Shown here: positions 48,057 to 59,869 of the stretch, piece by piece | How positions within the stretch are numbered: position 1 is the stretch's first letter | Layout of the letters: the number at the start of each line of letters is the position of its first letter | NCBI GenBank assembly: GCA_958496175.1 | Contig: OY292276.1 | Location: 33,128,449 to 33,192,448, forward strand | DNA length: 64,000 bases | DNA from: Sisyra terminalis | Taxonomy: Eukaryota > Arthropoda > Insecta > Neuroptera > Sisyridae | Reading direction: 5' to 3' | Position numbers and translations under genes: made by a program | The notes under the pieces: model-generated | The model's input: only the letters and a program-made list of their open reading frames with translations | Database searches by the model: none | What the model was told of the DNA's origin: nothing

Positions 48057-48218
48057 ACCTACTGGTAGCCAAGTGTTCAAGGTGGCCACTGCAAAACTGA
48101 TAGGTGTTGGCTTCGAATTACGATTTTTTCAAATTTCTCAATTTACAGATTTTCATAAACTCTAGAGTCGCTGACGACACTGGTAGTTATTAATTGACAG
48201 TAAATAACAATAAAAATA
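48057..48218 (+). mobile_element. tRNA-derived SINE, copy 8
   Basis: CCTACTGGTAGCCAAGTGTT (A box changed to TAGCCAAGTGT), AAGGTGGCCACTGCAAAACT, and B region GGCTTCGAATTA. The body has AACTCTAGAGTCGCTGACGA and the tail GACAGTAAATAACAATAAAA. Head-to-head with copy 7. Confidence 0.85.
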
Positions 48219-50766
48219 AAATAACTTATATAGAAAAGTCCGTAGATGAATTTATATGTACCCTTAATTTACATAAGCAGTTCCAAATGAAAAAAGAAAA
48301 CGATTTTTCTTAAAAAATTAGAAAGTATAGTAGTGAAAACCTGATTTTTTTTATAAGATATTTTTATACACAAAGATGAGAATGAAAGAAAAATAGAAAC
48401 TTCAGAATCATATCGGCGTTAAATTTTATTTGATGTTCCTAAGAGTAAAACGTTGAAATGTTTTTTATTTCTTCCAAAATTTTGAACTTTGTAGTTAATA
48501 TGATATATTAACTTTGATTTTTTTTCATTATTATAAAATAAACCTATATTGTTGTTTTTTTCATCTCATGTTTATAGTTTCACAGCTGGTGACATAACAC
48601 CAATTTGATTTTTGCTATCACCGGTATTAGATTATATAAATGAAGGGGAAGGAGCGCTAGAATTATAATTTACAAGGCTAGTAGTGAATAGAAACGCAAC
48701 TTGATTTTTTTTCACCATAACGAAAGGTACTTTTGGGAATCATTAAGACCATCTTAAATCGCTAGTTTCATCAAAAGAATTGACCTTAAATTGCATACGT
48801 AATTTTATATAAAAATAAAAAGATAAAACGGTACCAAAGTTTTGAAAAAATAGCGTTCAAATTTTTACAGTTTTGTTTGCAAAGATTGAAAATTAAACAT
48901 TTGAAATAAAATTTTTGTATTATATTTTCTCATCTAGGAAGTGGTATTTATATCTCATGCAAAAAATTGTCAGGAGGATAGAGTGTAGAATTACATAGAA
49001 TTTATCTAACAGATAAGTGTTTATTTGTTAAGTAGCTGCCTTAAGGACATGGTCTATCTATCCATGAATAGCCATGTGGCAAAATACAGACCCCTAATTA
49101 ATGACAAGTACTTTTTATTTATTCTTATTTAAAAACAGTTAGTTTAAATCAATTATTAAATTATATCTATTAAATATAGTTGCCTCAAATACGTAGTTCG
49201 ATTGCCAAGCTTTTAACAAGTATTGGTTTTTCAGCGACCACTACGTGATGTGGCTTGTGGATTGATTAGAAAATATTTATTTACCGACAATAAATATACT
49301 CGTTTCATAAAACATGTAAAATGTATATTTTAGGAATTTGGTATTATTGCGATAAGTTTTTTTCGCTGCTAAAAAAATACTAATTTAAGTGAAAAACGCC
49401 TAAAGCAATTAAAACCATATGTTACTGGACAAAAATAGTTTTTGTATTGGGTAAAAGTCGGTAGCTTCTGACTCCCGAAACGATGCGATCCAGTACATTA
49501 GCAATATTTTTGGGGCACTTGAATAATTTATTTTTTGTACAAGTAGTTTCGATACTAGACTTTCAAAAAATTATTTACCAAATTAAGGAAAAATTGGTTC
49601 TTAAGTTTAAAACGTTTGTCAATCCCTGTAATAAGTATGGAATAAATATGAATTATTTGCAAAAAAATATAAATAATCGTAACGTATTTGAACTGTTCAA
49701 AAATATATTTTTTTTCATTAGATGTACCTATTTGCTTAACGAGAGGAAAAAATAATGTACATATGAAATTACAATTTGAAAAAGTTTTGATTACATAAAA
49801 TATAAATGATATATGACTAATGATATATGAATAAACGTATAAATTTAAAAATCAATAACACAACATTAACGAAAAAAAAATATAATGAAAGTAAAAGAGA
49901 ATATTTAATCGTATAATGATAAAAATTGTTCATTTTCATAATTAAAAGTGCTCTTTATACGTCTTCACTGTATTGTAATTTTTACAAAGCGTTACAATGA
50001 ATATTGAAATGCATTATTCAATGTTTGCGTTATTCATCATCAATTTTATGCTTTTGTAGTATTTATTACAATTTAAGATATGAACCAAATACGAAACAGA
50101 TGATTTGCAGATCTTTTTTCTTTATGTTTAATGTCAAAAAAATCAGCTGGTTTCTTGTAATATATAATATGACATTCTTTTTACTTTAACTGTTACTTTT
50201 TTAATATAAAATTATAGTAGAATAAAATATTAAATTTCATTTGTCAGTTTTGATGGTTAGATAAGATTAATATAATTTTATAATCGAGACTACAAAGACC
50301 AATTTTAATTAGACGCGGATACAAGGGATGTTAATGTTAATGTACAAGACGTATATAAAATATATAGGTGGCTTCATGAGCTCACAACCAATCTTAATAT
50401 TTAAAAAAGTGACGTGTCCAGAAGGATTATTCATAACTGTTGGCAAATTAGAACTTCATAAATAATATATCAATTGAACTCACACTTAATTTATTTACAA
50501 TTTTCCAAAGTTAAGTGTTACAATAGATACAATGGTTCAATGGTTAAAACTAAAATTTCGATTATACAAATTTTTCAATCACTATACAATACGTGTATGT
50601 ATTCAGACTGATTCACATTTTAAAATACTTCAGAAACTTCAGATGACGAAATTTTTTTTTCTCATAGGACAACCTGTGTAATTAATAAACCTTGGTTAAT
50701 GTAAGTAAAATCGTAGGTATATTTAGATAGACCGTGCATACGGTGTTAAATAAAAAGAAGAAGAAT
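48219..50766. other. AT-rich spacer, nothing recognised
   Basis: No gene. The 90-codon frame at 49483-49755 (MRSSTLAIFLGHLNNLFFVQ...) has no recognisable domain and a composition expected by chance. Confidence 0.4.
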
Positions 50767-50930
50767 CCTGGGAACTATTTGAAGTGCCATCTGATGGAGC
50801 TACGTTACTTTTAAATTAAAAGTAACGACTGACAAGTGAGTGCCGATAAGCGCCAATCTACATAAATAAATAATTGTATTTTACTTGCTTCAGTTACCCA
50901 CATTGGCACTTCCAACTGGTTCAACTCAGG
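50767..50930. mobile_element. TIR element, family D copy 2
   Basis: Ends CCTGGGAACTATTTGAAGTG and TTCCAACTGGTTCAACTCAGG are imperfect inverted repeats. GTGCCATCTGATGGAGC with ACGTTACTTTT matches the terminus of 22428-22663. A perfect 12-bp palindrome with a one-base centre sits at 50803-50827. Repeat C (50932-50980) abuts its right side. Confidence 0.6.
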
Positions 50931-51125
50931 CGCAGTTGCATTTTGTTTAGTTTAATCCAGATTTGCGCCAGTGCAGGTGACTTCCGGCTTCCGGCGTGAC
51001 TTCTTCTTTACTGCACAGTAATCCATTATGTACAAATTAGTGAAGGTATACCATATTTCTCTTCTGAATACCTTATATCATCATGTGTGCATAAAATTAT
51101 AACTAAAAAAAAGAATTTGGGTAAA

Positions 51126-51230
51126 GCCTACTAGAGGAAAAGTGGTCAAAATAATAGATCCGAAGCTGGTAGGAGCCAGGTTCGAATCTCGTAACGTTAC
51201 TAAAGTAGTCGCTAAAGACCTTTACAGTTA
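51126..51230 (+). mobile_element. tRNA-derived SINE, copy 9 (internally deleted)
   Basis: Head GCCTACTAGAGGAAAAGTGG with B box GGTTCGAATCT intact at about 51179-51189. Then it jumps straight to AAAGTAGTCGCTAAAGACC and the end TTTACAGTTATA: about 50 bp of the body is missing. Confidence 0.75.
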
Positions 51231-52747
51231 TACTGGCTACTCTGCCAAGTATAATTTGTGATTATTTTTGTCATGAAAGTTTGAAAATCACTGTACTCGA
51301 TAAGCATTCTATGAATGTAATGATTTATGACATATTCGGTTCGTTTTTACTGAAGCTCAAACCAGCTTTTGATTACTTTAGAATTGATTAATCATGCGTT
51401 TTTGAGTTTGTAAAAGTAGCTGTTTTGCAATTGCACATGATCAACTAGTTCAAAAGTAATCAGAATTCGATATGAAGATGCAGAAAAGAACCTACAATTT
51501 GCTTATAACCCAATATTTGTAAACTTTTTAAAATTAAAATGGCAATATTTTTTTCAAAAAATCGAGGTTTCCCAACCCTGTTTCTAACTGCACAATTTCT
51601 TGTTTACTGTACAGTTCTCAAATCATGTATACATATATACAGATCAGTGGGATAGTTTCTTCTTTTTTATGTTTTTACTATTATAGACTACCCTTTCTTC
51701 TTTTTCAACTTTTTGGATTGAAAATTCTTTCAATTTTCAGTTTTTGCACCCAACAGAATGCTCAACTGGCCTTTTTGTTTAATTATTGCCATATTTATAA
51801 TTGCTTATATTTAATTTATTTGTTTATGATATTTTAATGAAGTTAGCAAAATTAAGACAAGGAGCTTTCGACTGCAACCAAAGATTTAGGTTAAAGTCAA
51901 GCAATCGGCTTGATTTGAAGCAAAGATTTCGGTTGGATTCTGTTCATTATGCTGTATTGATCCAACCTTCATTTTCACTTTTTATTAAATGATGAGAAAT
52001 GAAATAATTTTAACAATTAGAGCTGATAAAGACACTTTCGAAAATTTTCTAGGTACTAGATAAGTGACTTTAAGATTTTTTTTGTTACTTAGTGTGCTAT
52101 GGATGTAATAAGTTTCGTAATATGTTAGGTAAAGTTGTTAGTTAATCAGATAATGCATTTCTCATCTTTATTAATTAAGGAAAAAGGAAACTATGTATAT
52201 CTAAACGTCTGTAAACACAGCACACATAAAAACAATAGAAGATTAATATAAGAGAAATGTAGAAGAGATTTATTAAATCTTAAGAAAGAAAATAAAATAA
52301 AATACTATATAAATCCTTCAAAGCATAATATACCTACAGCTAATTTGAGTAAAAGAAAAATACACTAGTTAAAATTTGTAAAAAAAAATCACAAAGGAAA
52401 GATATTTTTGTACACTTCATTTTATTGTTAACTGCATACTTTATTTTTAGCTACTTTTCGAAATCTTAGATACTTTTTAAGTTATAAGATACAGTTTTAT
52501 TTAAAAAGTATCTAAAATACTAGTGACTTTTGCTCAAAAATACAGAAACCATGAAATAATTATTTAGATACATTAAAGTGGTTGAGTTACTTCAAAGTAA
52601 CTAAGATGACTTTTTTCAGACAGCTTTGTTGACATAAAAATTGAATAAAATGATAATAAAACGGTTAAAATTTGCCGAAACAAAATAATTGCAAAGTAAA
52701 CATTATTCTGTACAACCAAATAGTCAGATACCCCATTTTTATAGTTT
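51231..52747. other. AT-rich spacer, nothing recognised
   Basis: No gene. A short duplication, CAAAGATTTAGGTTAAAG / CAAAGATTTCGGTTGGAT near 51879-51940, is the only pattern. Confidence 0.4.
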
Positions 52748-52978
52748 GTAAGATAATATGTATAAGAAGGAATTCCAACTCCAGCAATGCATGATGAAAA
52801 ATAGGTCAAGATGTGGCTCCACCGCAAGTGTGTCTAGAGTACTAACTTTGATAGTTAGCACAAGGTACATAGTTTCGGTTAGTTAGTATTCTAGACACAC
52901 TTGAGACGGCAATACATCTGGACACATTTGCCATCATGCATTGCAAGATTGGAATACTGTCTTTTATATTATTTTACT
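52748..52978. mobile_element. Foldback MITE, family A copy 2 (fuller)
   Basis: Left end GTAAGATAATATGTATAAGA; right end CTTTTATATTATTTTAC. Inside, TTCCAACTCCAGCAATGCAT pairs with ATGCATTGCAAGATTGGAA, then CAAGTGTGTCTAGAGTACTA pairs with AGTATTCTAGACACACTTG. Nearly all 230 bp is foldable. Related to 1240-1425. No coding capacity. Confidence 0.8.
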
Positions 52979-55073
52979 GCATAGGTATTTTATTATTAGT
53001 TATTTTTTTGCTATCGGAAATAATTTTTGATATTTTAGGTACTTTTTTAAGTTACATGATCCAGTTCCATTTGAAAAGCATCAAAAGTATTAATTACTTT
53101 TTTCCAAAATAAAAAGGAACTAAGATCAGTAACTTTAATACTTTAATGTAACTAAGTTACTTTAAAGTAAATAATATACTTTTTTCTCACAGCTCTGCCT
53201 ACAAAACTAGTCAATTGAAAATTTTATTAAAACTGAATTCCGACTATGGAAAAATATGCTATGAATGAATTTAGAACGCAGAGTACTGAATAGCTGGCGA
53301 TACGACTTAACTACATACAGAACTGTGCAATAAAATGAAAGTGAATAGGGTTCTATATATATTACCAACTACGAAAGCTATAATACCGTTGATGTAATAT
53401 TGAACCTCAACGGCAATAACAAGCAAGTAGGTATGCTTAGAAAGGTATGACTTAAAAGCTTTTTAACAAGCACACAAGAATCTTCACATATATTCCTATC
53501 TATCTATTTTTTTACATTCTTCATAAATCTTTTTAAAGAAAATTCTGAATCTCTTATGACCAGAATAACTATTTTTTTATTAACCTAATGAAGATTACAA
53601 GTAATTTTCATGAAAATTCACTTTTTTTTTGATAAAAATAAGATAATATTCGTTAATTTTACTATAACATTAAGTGTAATTATGAATTATAAATGAGAAA
53701 AATGAGAAATAAATAGCTGCTGGTTAAAAAGTTGAAAAAAAAATACGATGTGATTGAATGATAAATCAATTACAAGTGGATTCCAAACAAATAAAATCAA
53801 ATTTGACATTGAACTAAAAAAAGTTAATTAATAGATTAAGTTTCCAGACAAGTAGATTTTTATATACGTATTCTTCAATTTCAAGTATACGAAAATGGAA
53901 AACATTTCAGTTTAATTTATGCAAATTTTTGATTTGTTTCGAAACAATATGTCTCAACAACAGATCTCAGTTTTTCTTTTAAGAACGAAAAAAAATAAAA
54001 TAAATTGAAATTCTATATCCAATAAAATATGGAAGAAAAAATTTCCATATCTAAACTAATTAACTGATCTTATATACTACAATTGAAAGTAACCATATAG
54101 AGGTGTGACAACGTTGACAACGTATCGATTAGAAAACTCTCGAAACTGGAAAACGGAAATTGAAGTAAAGCACCCGTAGATTTATGTGTTACTGAAAATA
54201 ACGGTGAGTGCATATCAATTTATATTTTCCTCTCGCTGGGAATGTAACACGGTTTGGAAAGAAAATCTTTCACATCAAATTTAAAATTGCTGTTGGAAAT
54301 ATCGGAAAATATGATTATGGTGTTTTTGATGATTTGGACAGAAGTTTCTTTCCATATCAAATAAAACTGTTCGGTTTAAATCAATTTGTAAAATGATATC
54401 AAATCAACTTGTATACAATGTCATGCAATTTATTTACATGCAAATTTGAAATAAAATACCATTGATACGTATAGCTACGCAAAGAAATATTTCCGCCAAT
54501 ACTTTGATTTTTATAGTACTCAATGTTTTTAAAGCACATTCTGCATTTTGAATGTAACGATTTTATTTGATTTATTTGAAATTTATTGTCTATTCTTTCT
54601 TTTCAATACATTTAATTCCTTATTTAAGTGTACTGACAATTGCATTATACACATACATTTCGTGCTTTTTTATTTCTAATGGTTCTATTATTTTATACGT
54701 GTAATAGAATACAATATAACAGATATTAATATTGTATATCTATACGCAATATATAATATGATACTTACATCTTCATATTTCGACGTTCATTAAAGTCCTT
54801 GAAATCAAAATTGATCTGAAACAAAAAGGAAAAATATTAGAAGTCTACCCATTAACTGTTTTTTTTTTTTCAAAAACCAATACTTTTTAGCATTACAATA
54901 ATTATTTCAAACTGTGAATAATATATTTCTCATAAAGTAGTTTTCTGCAACTCAATAAAAATAGTAGTAATGATAATGCATATTTTTTCATTCATAAGGA
55001 GACGAAGGATGAAAGAAATAATTAACGGGATTGAAGAAGAATGGCAATTCAATCGAACAGATTCTAAACTTGC
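52979..55073. other. AT-rich spacer, nothing recognised
   Basis: No gene or repeat is supported. Confidence 0.4.
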
Positions 55074-55106
55074 AACGTTTCGTTAACTAATTGCTAACTT
55101 CTTCAG
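55074..55106 (-). other. Hammerhead-like core motif
   Basis: The minus strand reads CTGAAGA (55100-55106), a region closable by GTTA/TAAC, then GAAAC (55077-55081) followed by GTT, an allowed cleavage triplet type. A second ACGAAACGT lies on the plus strand just to the right, making an inverted pair around the motif. Stem I is poor. Probably a worn member of the same class as 22846-22891. Confidence 0.4.
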
Positions 55107-55321
55107 ACGAAACGTAAATAATTGGTTGATTGATTTTTGATAAATTTATTGACTTTTGAGTTTCAGAAGTTTAAGAAGATAACAATTAACTGACAAACCG
55201 CCACGAAATTTTCTTGCCTAGGTTGTGAGTATTAATGCTTGCAAACATAGGTTCTTAATGTTTACCATGCTAATCATTTTGAAGTTATAAACGCGGAATA
55301 CAACATTTTTACAGAAAAGAT

Positions 55322-55742
55322 TGTTACGTTTTTATGGTTTTTTTATTAATTATTTTGACGAGTTCGTTAGAATTTGTTTCAGGACTTACAAGAATTACAC
55401 CATTTATTTTAATACACACTCATTTGTTAGTTATTACACACTTATTTATTTATTTTAACAATTGTTTTAACGGTTGTCGCGATTTATTTCAAACTTTGTA
55501 ACTTGTACTGGTCGTAACTGTTAACTGATCGTAACTCTTCTGATGACGGTTGGTCGCCTACTTTATATACCAATTTGCCGCGTTCTGGAAGCTTCCAGAT
55601 TGTTCCAGACACTTCTCGTAGATTCGAATGATTTATATCTCTTTCTACCCCACATTAGAATTTCACGGAGAGTGTTTTGGAACATCTTCCGTCTCTATTC
55701 AATCTCATTCTTAGAACTTTCGAATGTTCTAAGTCCGCAACA
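55322..55742 (-). mobile_element. Solo LTR 2 (Gypsy-like, 421 bp)
   Basis: Minus strand begins TGTTGCGGACTTAG and ends AAAACGTAACA (TG...CA). It has a GC-richer U3, TATATAAAG box, downstream CGACCAACCGTCATCAG start-like region, and an AT-rich R/U5 with AAATAAATAAATAAGTGTG. Flanks AGAT/ATAT match at 3 of 4. No primer-binding site, polypurine tract or internal coding sequence adjoins. Its organisation parallels LTR 1 (27937-28377), but the sequences are not near-identical. Superfamily inferred. Confidence 0.75.
55563..55625 (-). promoter_or_regulatory. LTR 2 promoter: nine-unit heat-shock element array plus TATA
   Basis: Written on the plus strand from 55583, three-base units at exact 5-bp steps read TTC, GAA, TTC, GAT, TTC, GAC, TTC, GTA, TTC. 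Six are perfect and three have one change from the alternating TTC/GAA pattern. The array ends 13 bp from the minus-strand TATATAA (55563-55569). Heat-shock factor binds three or more such units; nine in register would be a very strong site. Function is inferred. Confidence 0.75.
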
Positions 55743-55788
55743 ATATGAAATAAAAATCATTTAAGTAATTTTTATTTAATGTTTAGAC

Positions 55789-56060
55789 TAGGGGTGGCTA
55801 ACCCATATGATAATATGGGCCCCTTTGGAAATGCATCATATCTCCGTGGGTCACATACAAAATTGTACTTCTCTAATTTTTTATATCAGTTTTAGATATA
55901 TTTACATATATTTAATATATTGGTTTTCACTACTTTGACCATTAAAAAATATATACATTCTGTAAAAATATGATTAATTTTACGAGCCGGAAAAATTTAT
56001 CAGGCGAGTCTTGTGCGGCCCATGGGTTCACCATACTTTAGCCATGGGTAGCCACCCTTG
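55789..56060. mobile_element. hAT-type MITE (272 bp)
   Basis: TAGGGGTGGCTAACC and GGTAGCCACCCTTG are inverted ends. Flanks GTTTAGAC (55781-55788) and ATTTAGAC (56061-56068) match at 7/8. Only 46 bp separates it from solo LTR 2. A truncated relative is at 43153-43366. Non-coding. Confidence 0.85.
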
Positions 56061-56068
56061 ATTTAGAC

Positions 56069-58639
56069 CATACAGTACAGAAACTTTTCATAATCATATA
56101 GTCATTAAAGTTAAGATAATCATGTTATATTTTGCGATAGAAAATTCATTGACTCTTCCGATTTTCATCGTTGATTCCAAAGGAAAATATCTTGTAAGGT
56201 CTCGACCATATGACGGTATAAAAGATATTCTATGATAATTATGACTTTTTATCTCGTAACAGAATAAAAATGTGTATTACTTTGAAATTTATATTGAAAT
56301 AGTTAGATATGGTAAATCTCCGAGAGAATACAAATTCGGTATTGTATGCCACTCGAGATTTACAGAGAGGTAACATGAAGTTGCTACCAAAAATATTTTC
56401 AATATTTATTCAAGTGGAATAGATACTTTTTAATGCTAAATGAGTTTTTCGAAGTTCAAATTCGATAATTTTGACTTCTCCAACTAGTACTAAATAAGAA
56501 TAACAAAAACTTCAAACAATGTGATATTAAGGGAGAAATGGTGACAAACCCACTTCAAACAATTGAAAACTAGTCAAATATTTCTTATTAATCTTGGTGA
56601 ACTAACCAAGTACCCAAAAAAAAAAAATATTCTGCAACACGATAAAACAACTCTCCTGCACACGAAAAACCCTGGAAAAAGTTAGTAAATTAAGGATAGG
56701 TGATATTACTTTATCCATCGAAACCACGCAAAATTGTTTCATAGGATTTCTATTTATTTCAATCACTACAGCATTTCTTTGTGTTAAAAAAAAATAAATT
56801 TAAATTATGATAAAAAGAGATTTTCAGATATTTTACGTAGCAGGAAATCAATTGATTTTTAGTAATTTGATATTAAAAATTTGCACACTGGACGTCAAAA
56901 ATTTGGTGACATTGAAGCTGATTGTATTATTGATCAAAACTTGTTTCAAAATTTTGTATTTTAGTTTCGTGTTAAGAAAAAAACACATCACTTTCCGGTT
57001 CCCCTATTATTTCTATTACACACTTATTAGTAACTTACATCAGTGTTCAGGTAGATATCGAAACTTCTTCAGATTTCTAAGATATTTTTTCTCATTTGTC
57101 ATAATTAGGACATTGATTCCTTAAAACATTTGATTGAAGTTTTATTTTTTATTTATGACTTTATATGTTATATCTTTTAAATATAATTTTAAACTAAATC
57201 ATTTATTTAAATTCAACTAATGACTACATTTTTTGTAGTCTTGCTGTACAATTGCTTTCTCCTCAAAAATCGGTCGTTTCTTTCCAATGTTATCTTTTTG
57301 TTTTAGTGATTTACGAGTATATCGATTATAACAAATATATTCTTATAGTCTTTATAAAGTCAAATTTTATTTAAATGTAAGATTGATAAAACAGTTAAGG
57401 AGATTAATAGATAAATAAAGGTTTTAATTGAATATTATTAAGTAATTAAGAGCAGCCTCTAATGTAATAGCGGCAATAAAAATTTTGATTTATTTGCTTT
57501 ATAAAAGTTTTTATTGAAGCAATTAATTTTATCCCTGTTGGATATTAAATAAGATAAATAATAGGTTTGTGCTTGGTTCTAAATAAGCTTACAGTTGTGA
57601 ATGTTCCAAGATAATTTAAAAACTTTTGAAAAAAAGAAGAATATTTTTTAAGGAAATGTACCTAGGTTTCATCGTCAACTGATGTGAGTAGACACCTAGT
57701 ATAATTTGAAAAATATTTAAGATGCCATAAAAAGTTTTTTACCGTAAAAACGAATTATATTTTCATAATTTGATCGGCAATAGTTTGCATTATGGTTGAT
57801 TTGATTATAAAATGTTGTGGTTTTTCTTTCTACGCATTTAATACTATATAGTATAATTATATATGTCTATTGCTGCACTTCTAATTGCAGTTGATTATAA
57901 TTATATATACTTTTAGTTAGTGAAAGAGAGCATCGAGTGTGGCCACAACCTCAGGTGCAACATCGCCTACTCTCAATCAAACTGGTTTCGATCGATTCAT
58001 TTATTTGTCTACATTTATAATTTGTTGACCTCTGTCAAGGTGGAAATATTTTTCTTTGCTTCTATGATTTTTGAAAAGTTCATCTAAATTCTCCAAAAAT
58101 TTTTTTCCATTTACTATTTTTTTCTGAAAGTTACAAATTATTCATTATAAATATTCCCTTGGATTACATGTCATACATGTAAAAAGATTTAAAAACATGT
58201 TTTTTTTAAAGCAAAATGTAATTAGTTTGTATATTGTAATTGGGTGTTTTCCTTTCTCATCACTTGTTACGAATAAAGCATGTGGAAACTTTAACCATGA
58301 AAAATTAACCTTTAATAAAAATTTCACATTTTGTTGCAAAGTTTTCTTTCACCTTCAATAAATTAAAACCACTTCTGGCATAAACGCTGTTTTAATTTTT
58401 AAAAGTTGAGCGATAAAAAAAGTTTTTTTAGAATGTGCATGAAATATTCAGTTTATTCGATGTAAAATTCCTTTACACTTTCAAAAATGAAGTAGATACG
58501 CAAAAATTTATTAAAGAACACCAATTATTTTTTTCATACATCACAAGAGGATTGGGAAATTTGATTAGTGTATAGAAATTGTTATTTGTATGCGATTTTA
58601 CGATTGAATTAAACAAATAGATATTCTGGTGATTTTTCT
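56069..58639. other. AT-rich spacer, nothing recognised
   Basis: This includes the longest open frame of the window (56807-57124, 105 codons), which is rich in Phe/Leu/Ile/Lys, shows no domain and is judged random. Confidence 0.4.
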
Positions 58640-59180
58640 TCTCCCTCTTCATCATTCTGAGGGCTTTTACTCAGAGTTCCTTTACACTGCCTCCAAAAAG
58701 AGTCAGGTATTACGCCTCAGCTTTGTTACTAATTCTAGTACGTGGGAGGCAGTTTCCTTTTCTCTTCCTCCCCCAAATTTCCTCTAGAATGCACTTGACT
58801 CAGTATTTAGTCCTATAATTTGGAAATGCTTTCTCAAATTGAAATATCCTGTTAATAGACTTACCAGCATTCTGACATCCTTCTTCCCTAAGTTAGTGAC
58901 TTTTCGGAGTCTTACGAAGAGATTGTGTATGTAAATCACCAAGAGTAGTGTTGTGTATGTATCAGTAAACATATAGCCAGTTCTGGACCCATAACTGATG
59001 TACTTTGGCCTGCCCTTGCAAGGCCATCAGCCTCATCGTTATCTTTGATACCAGCATAGTCCTGGTATCCAGGAAAATGTTACATTGTTGGATGTTACCA
59101 ATTGAGTGTTTTACATTTCCAGACCAATTTGAAGTTCGTCTGGTGAGATTCGGTTACTTTTATTGCAGTTTGAATGTTTG
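58640..59180 (-). pseudogene. Non-LTR retrotransposon RNase H and C-terminal relic
   Basis: Reading leftwards from about 59176: IQTAIKVTESHQTNFKLVW, corresponding to 'SDSQTAIK...SHKTNSKLVW'. Then NVTFSWIPG (substrate-handling 'W.PGH' motif, His lost by a small insertion) and, after a frame change, GIKDNDEADGLARAGQST with the catalytic Asp of 'NDEAD'. Further on RLRKVTNLGKKDVRMLVSLL and LRKHFQIIGLNTES match the conserved segment after RNase H, and ETASHVL the start of the terminal Cys/His region. Frameshifts make it dead. Same family as 21420-21850; parts absent there survive here. Confidence 0.85.
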
Positions 59181-59645
59181 AAAAGGTGTTCATCGTTTTA
59201 TTATACTTATTCAAGAGATTTTCACACTACATATTTTCAGTAATAAGATATTTAAATTTATAAATAGTAGTAATAATTTAAATTTTAATAAAACTCATTT
59301 AGAACTACAAAGCATTTTATGATGAGTGTTTGCGATTTTGTTTGAAGTTTGTTTGTTTTGAAGTTGTAGTTTTTTATGTAAAGTTGTAGGCATCTCGTTG
59401 TGCATTTCATATTTTGGTTGGAAATTACTGAACCACTCAATGCTAATAGTAATAGTTAATAGTATAGATATTTGAGTGCATCCTTGTATACTTAAATACT
59501 AGGAATCAAATGATGAAAGATGTGATATTTTTTATAAAAAGTCTAAAAATATCTTGTTAAATTCTTTTCGATGATGTACAATAATATCACTAACAACCTT
59601 AATATCACTACACATTTACACCTTTTTGTAGAGGAGGTGGCTTTC

Positions 59646-59798
59646 GAATTGGAAGTCATGTTTTGGATAGTGGTGCATCCTTGTGCCTTGCCTGGTGACG
59701 TTTTTCAGTCTCACTGGAATGAATTTTCAGGGTATAAGTTTCGAAGCTTTGGGCAAGGTACAAGAGTGGACCACTATGCAAAAACATGGCTTCGTATC
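59646..59798. repeat. Foldback sequence, 47-bp arms
   Basis: Arms 59646-59692 and 59752-59798 are imperfect complements (for example GTGGTGCATCCTTGTGCC against GTGGTCCACTCTTGTACC when the right arm is reversed). The loop is 59 nt and itself partly paired. Open frames on both strands (59571-59837, 59656-59880) follow from this symmetry. Probably a foldback MITE; its transcript could give a long hairpin. Confidence 0.65.
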
Positions 59799-59869
59799 CA
59801 AAAGATACAACTTCAATTGACTTCAACAAAGAGTTGAGAGTAATAATATTAAGATTAACCATGTTATCA

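Noticed and set aside
49483..49755. 90-codon plus frame
   Set aside because: No domain recognised; composition as expected by chance.
55543..55764. 73-codon plus frame
   Set aside because: Antisense reading of the promoter part of solo LTR 2.
57040..57085. CGAAACTTCTTCAG text resembling a hammerhead core
   Set aside because: The CTGAAGA and GAAAC blocks are on opposite strands and adjacent, so no ribozyme fold is possible.
56807..57124. Longest open frame of the window (105 codons, plus)
   Set aside because: Low-complexity Phe/Leu/Ile/Lys translation, no domain, no codon or GC contrast with its surroundings.
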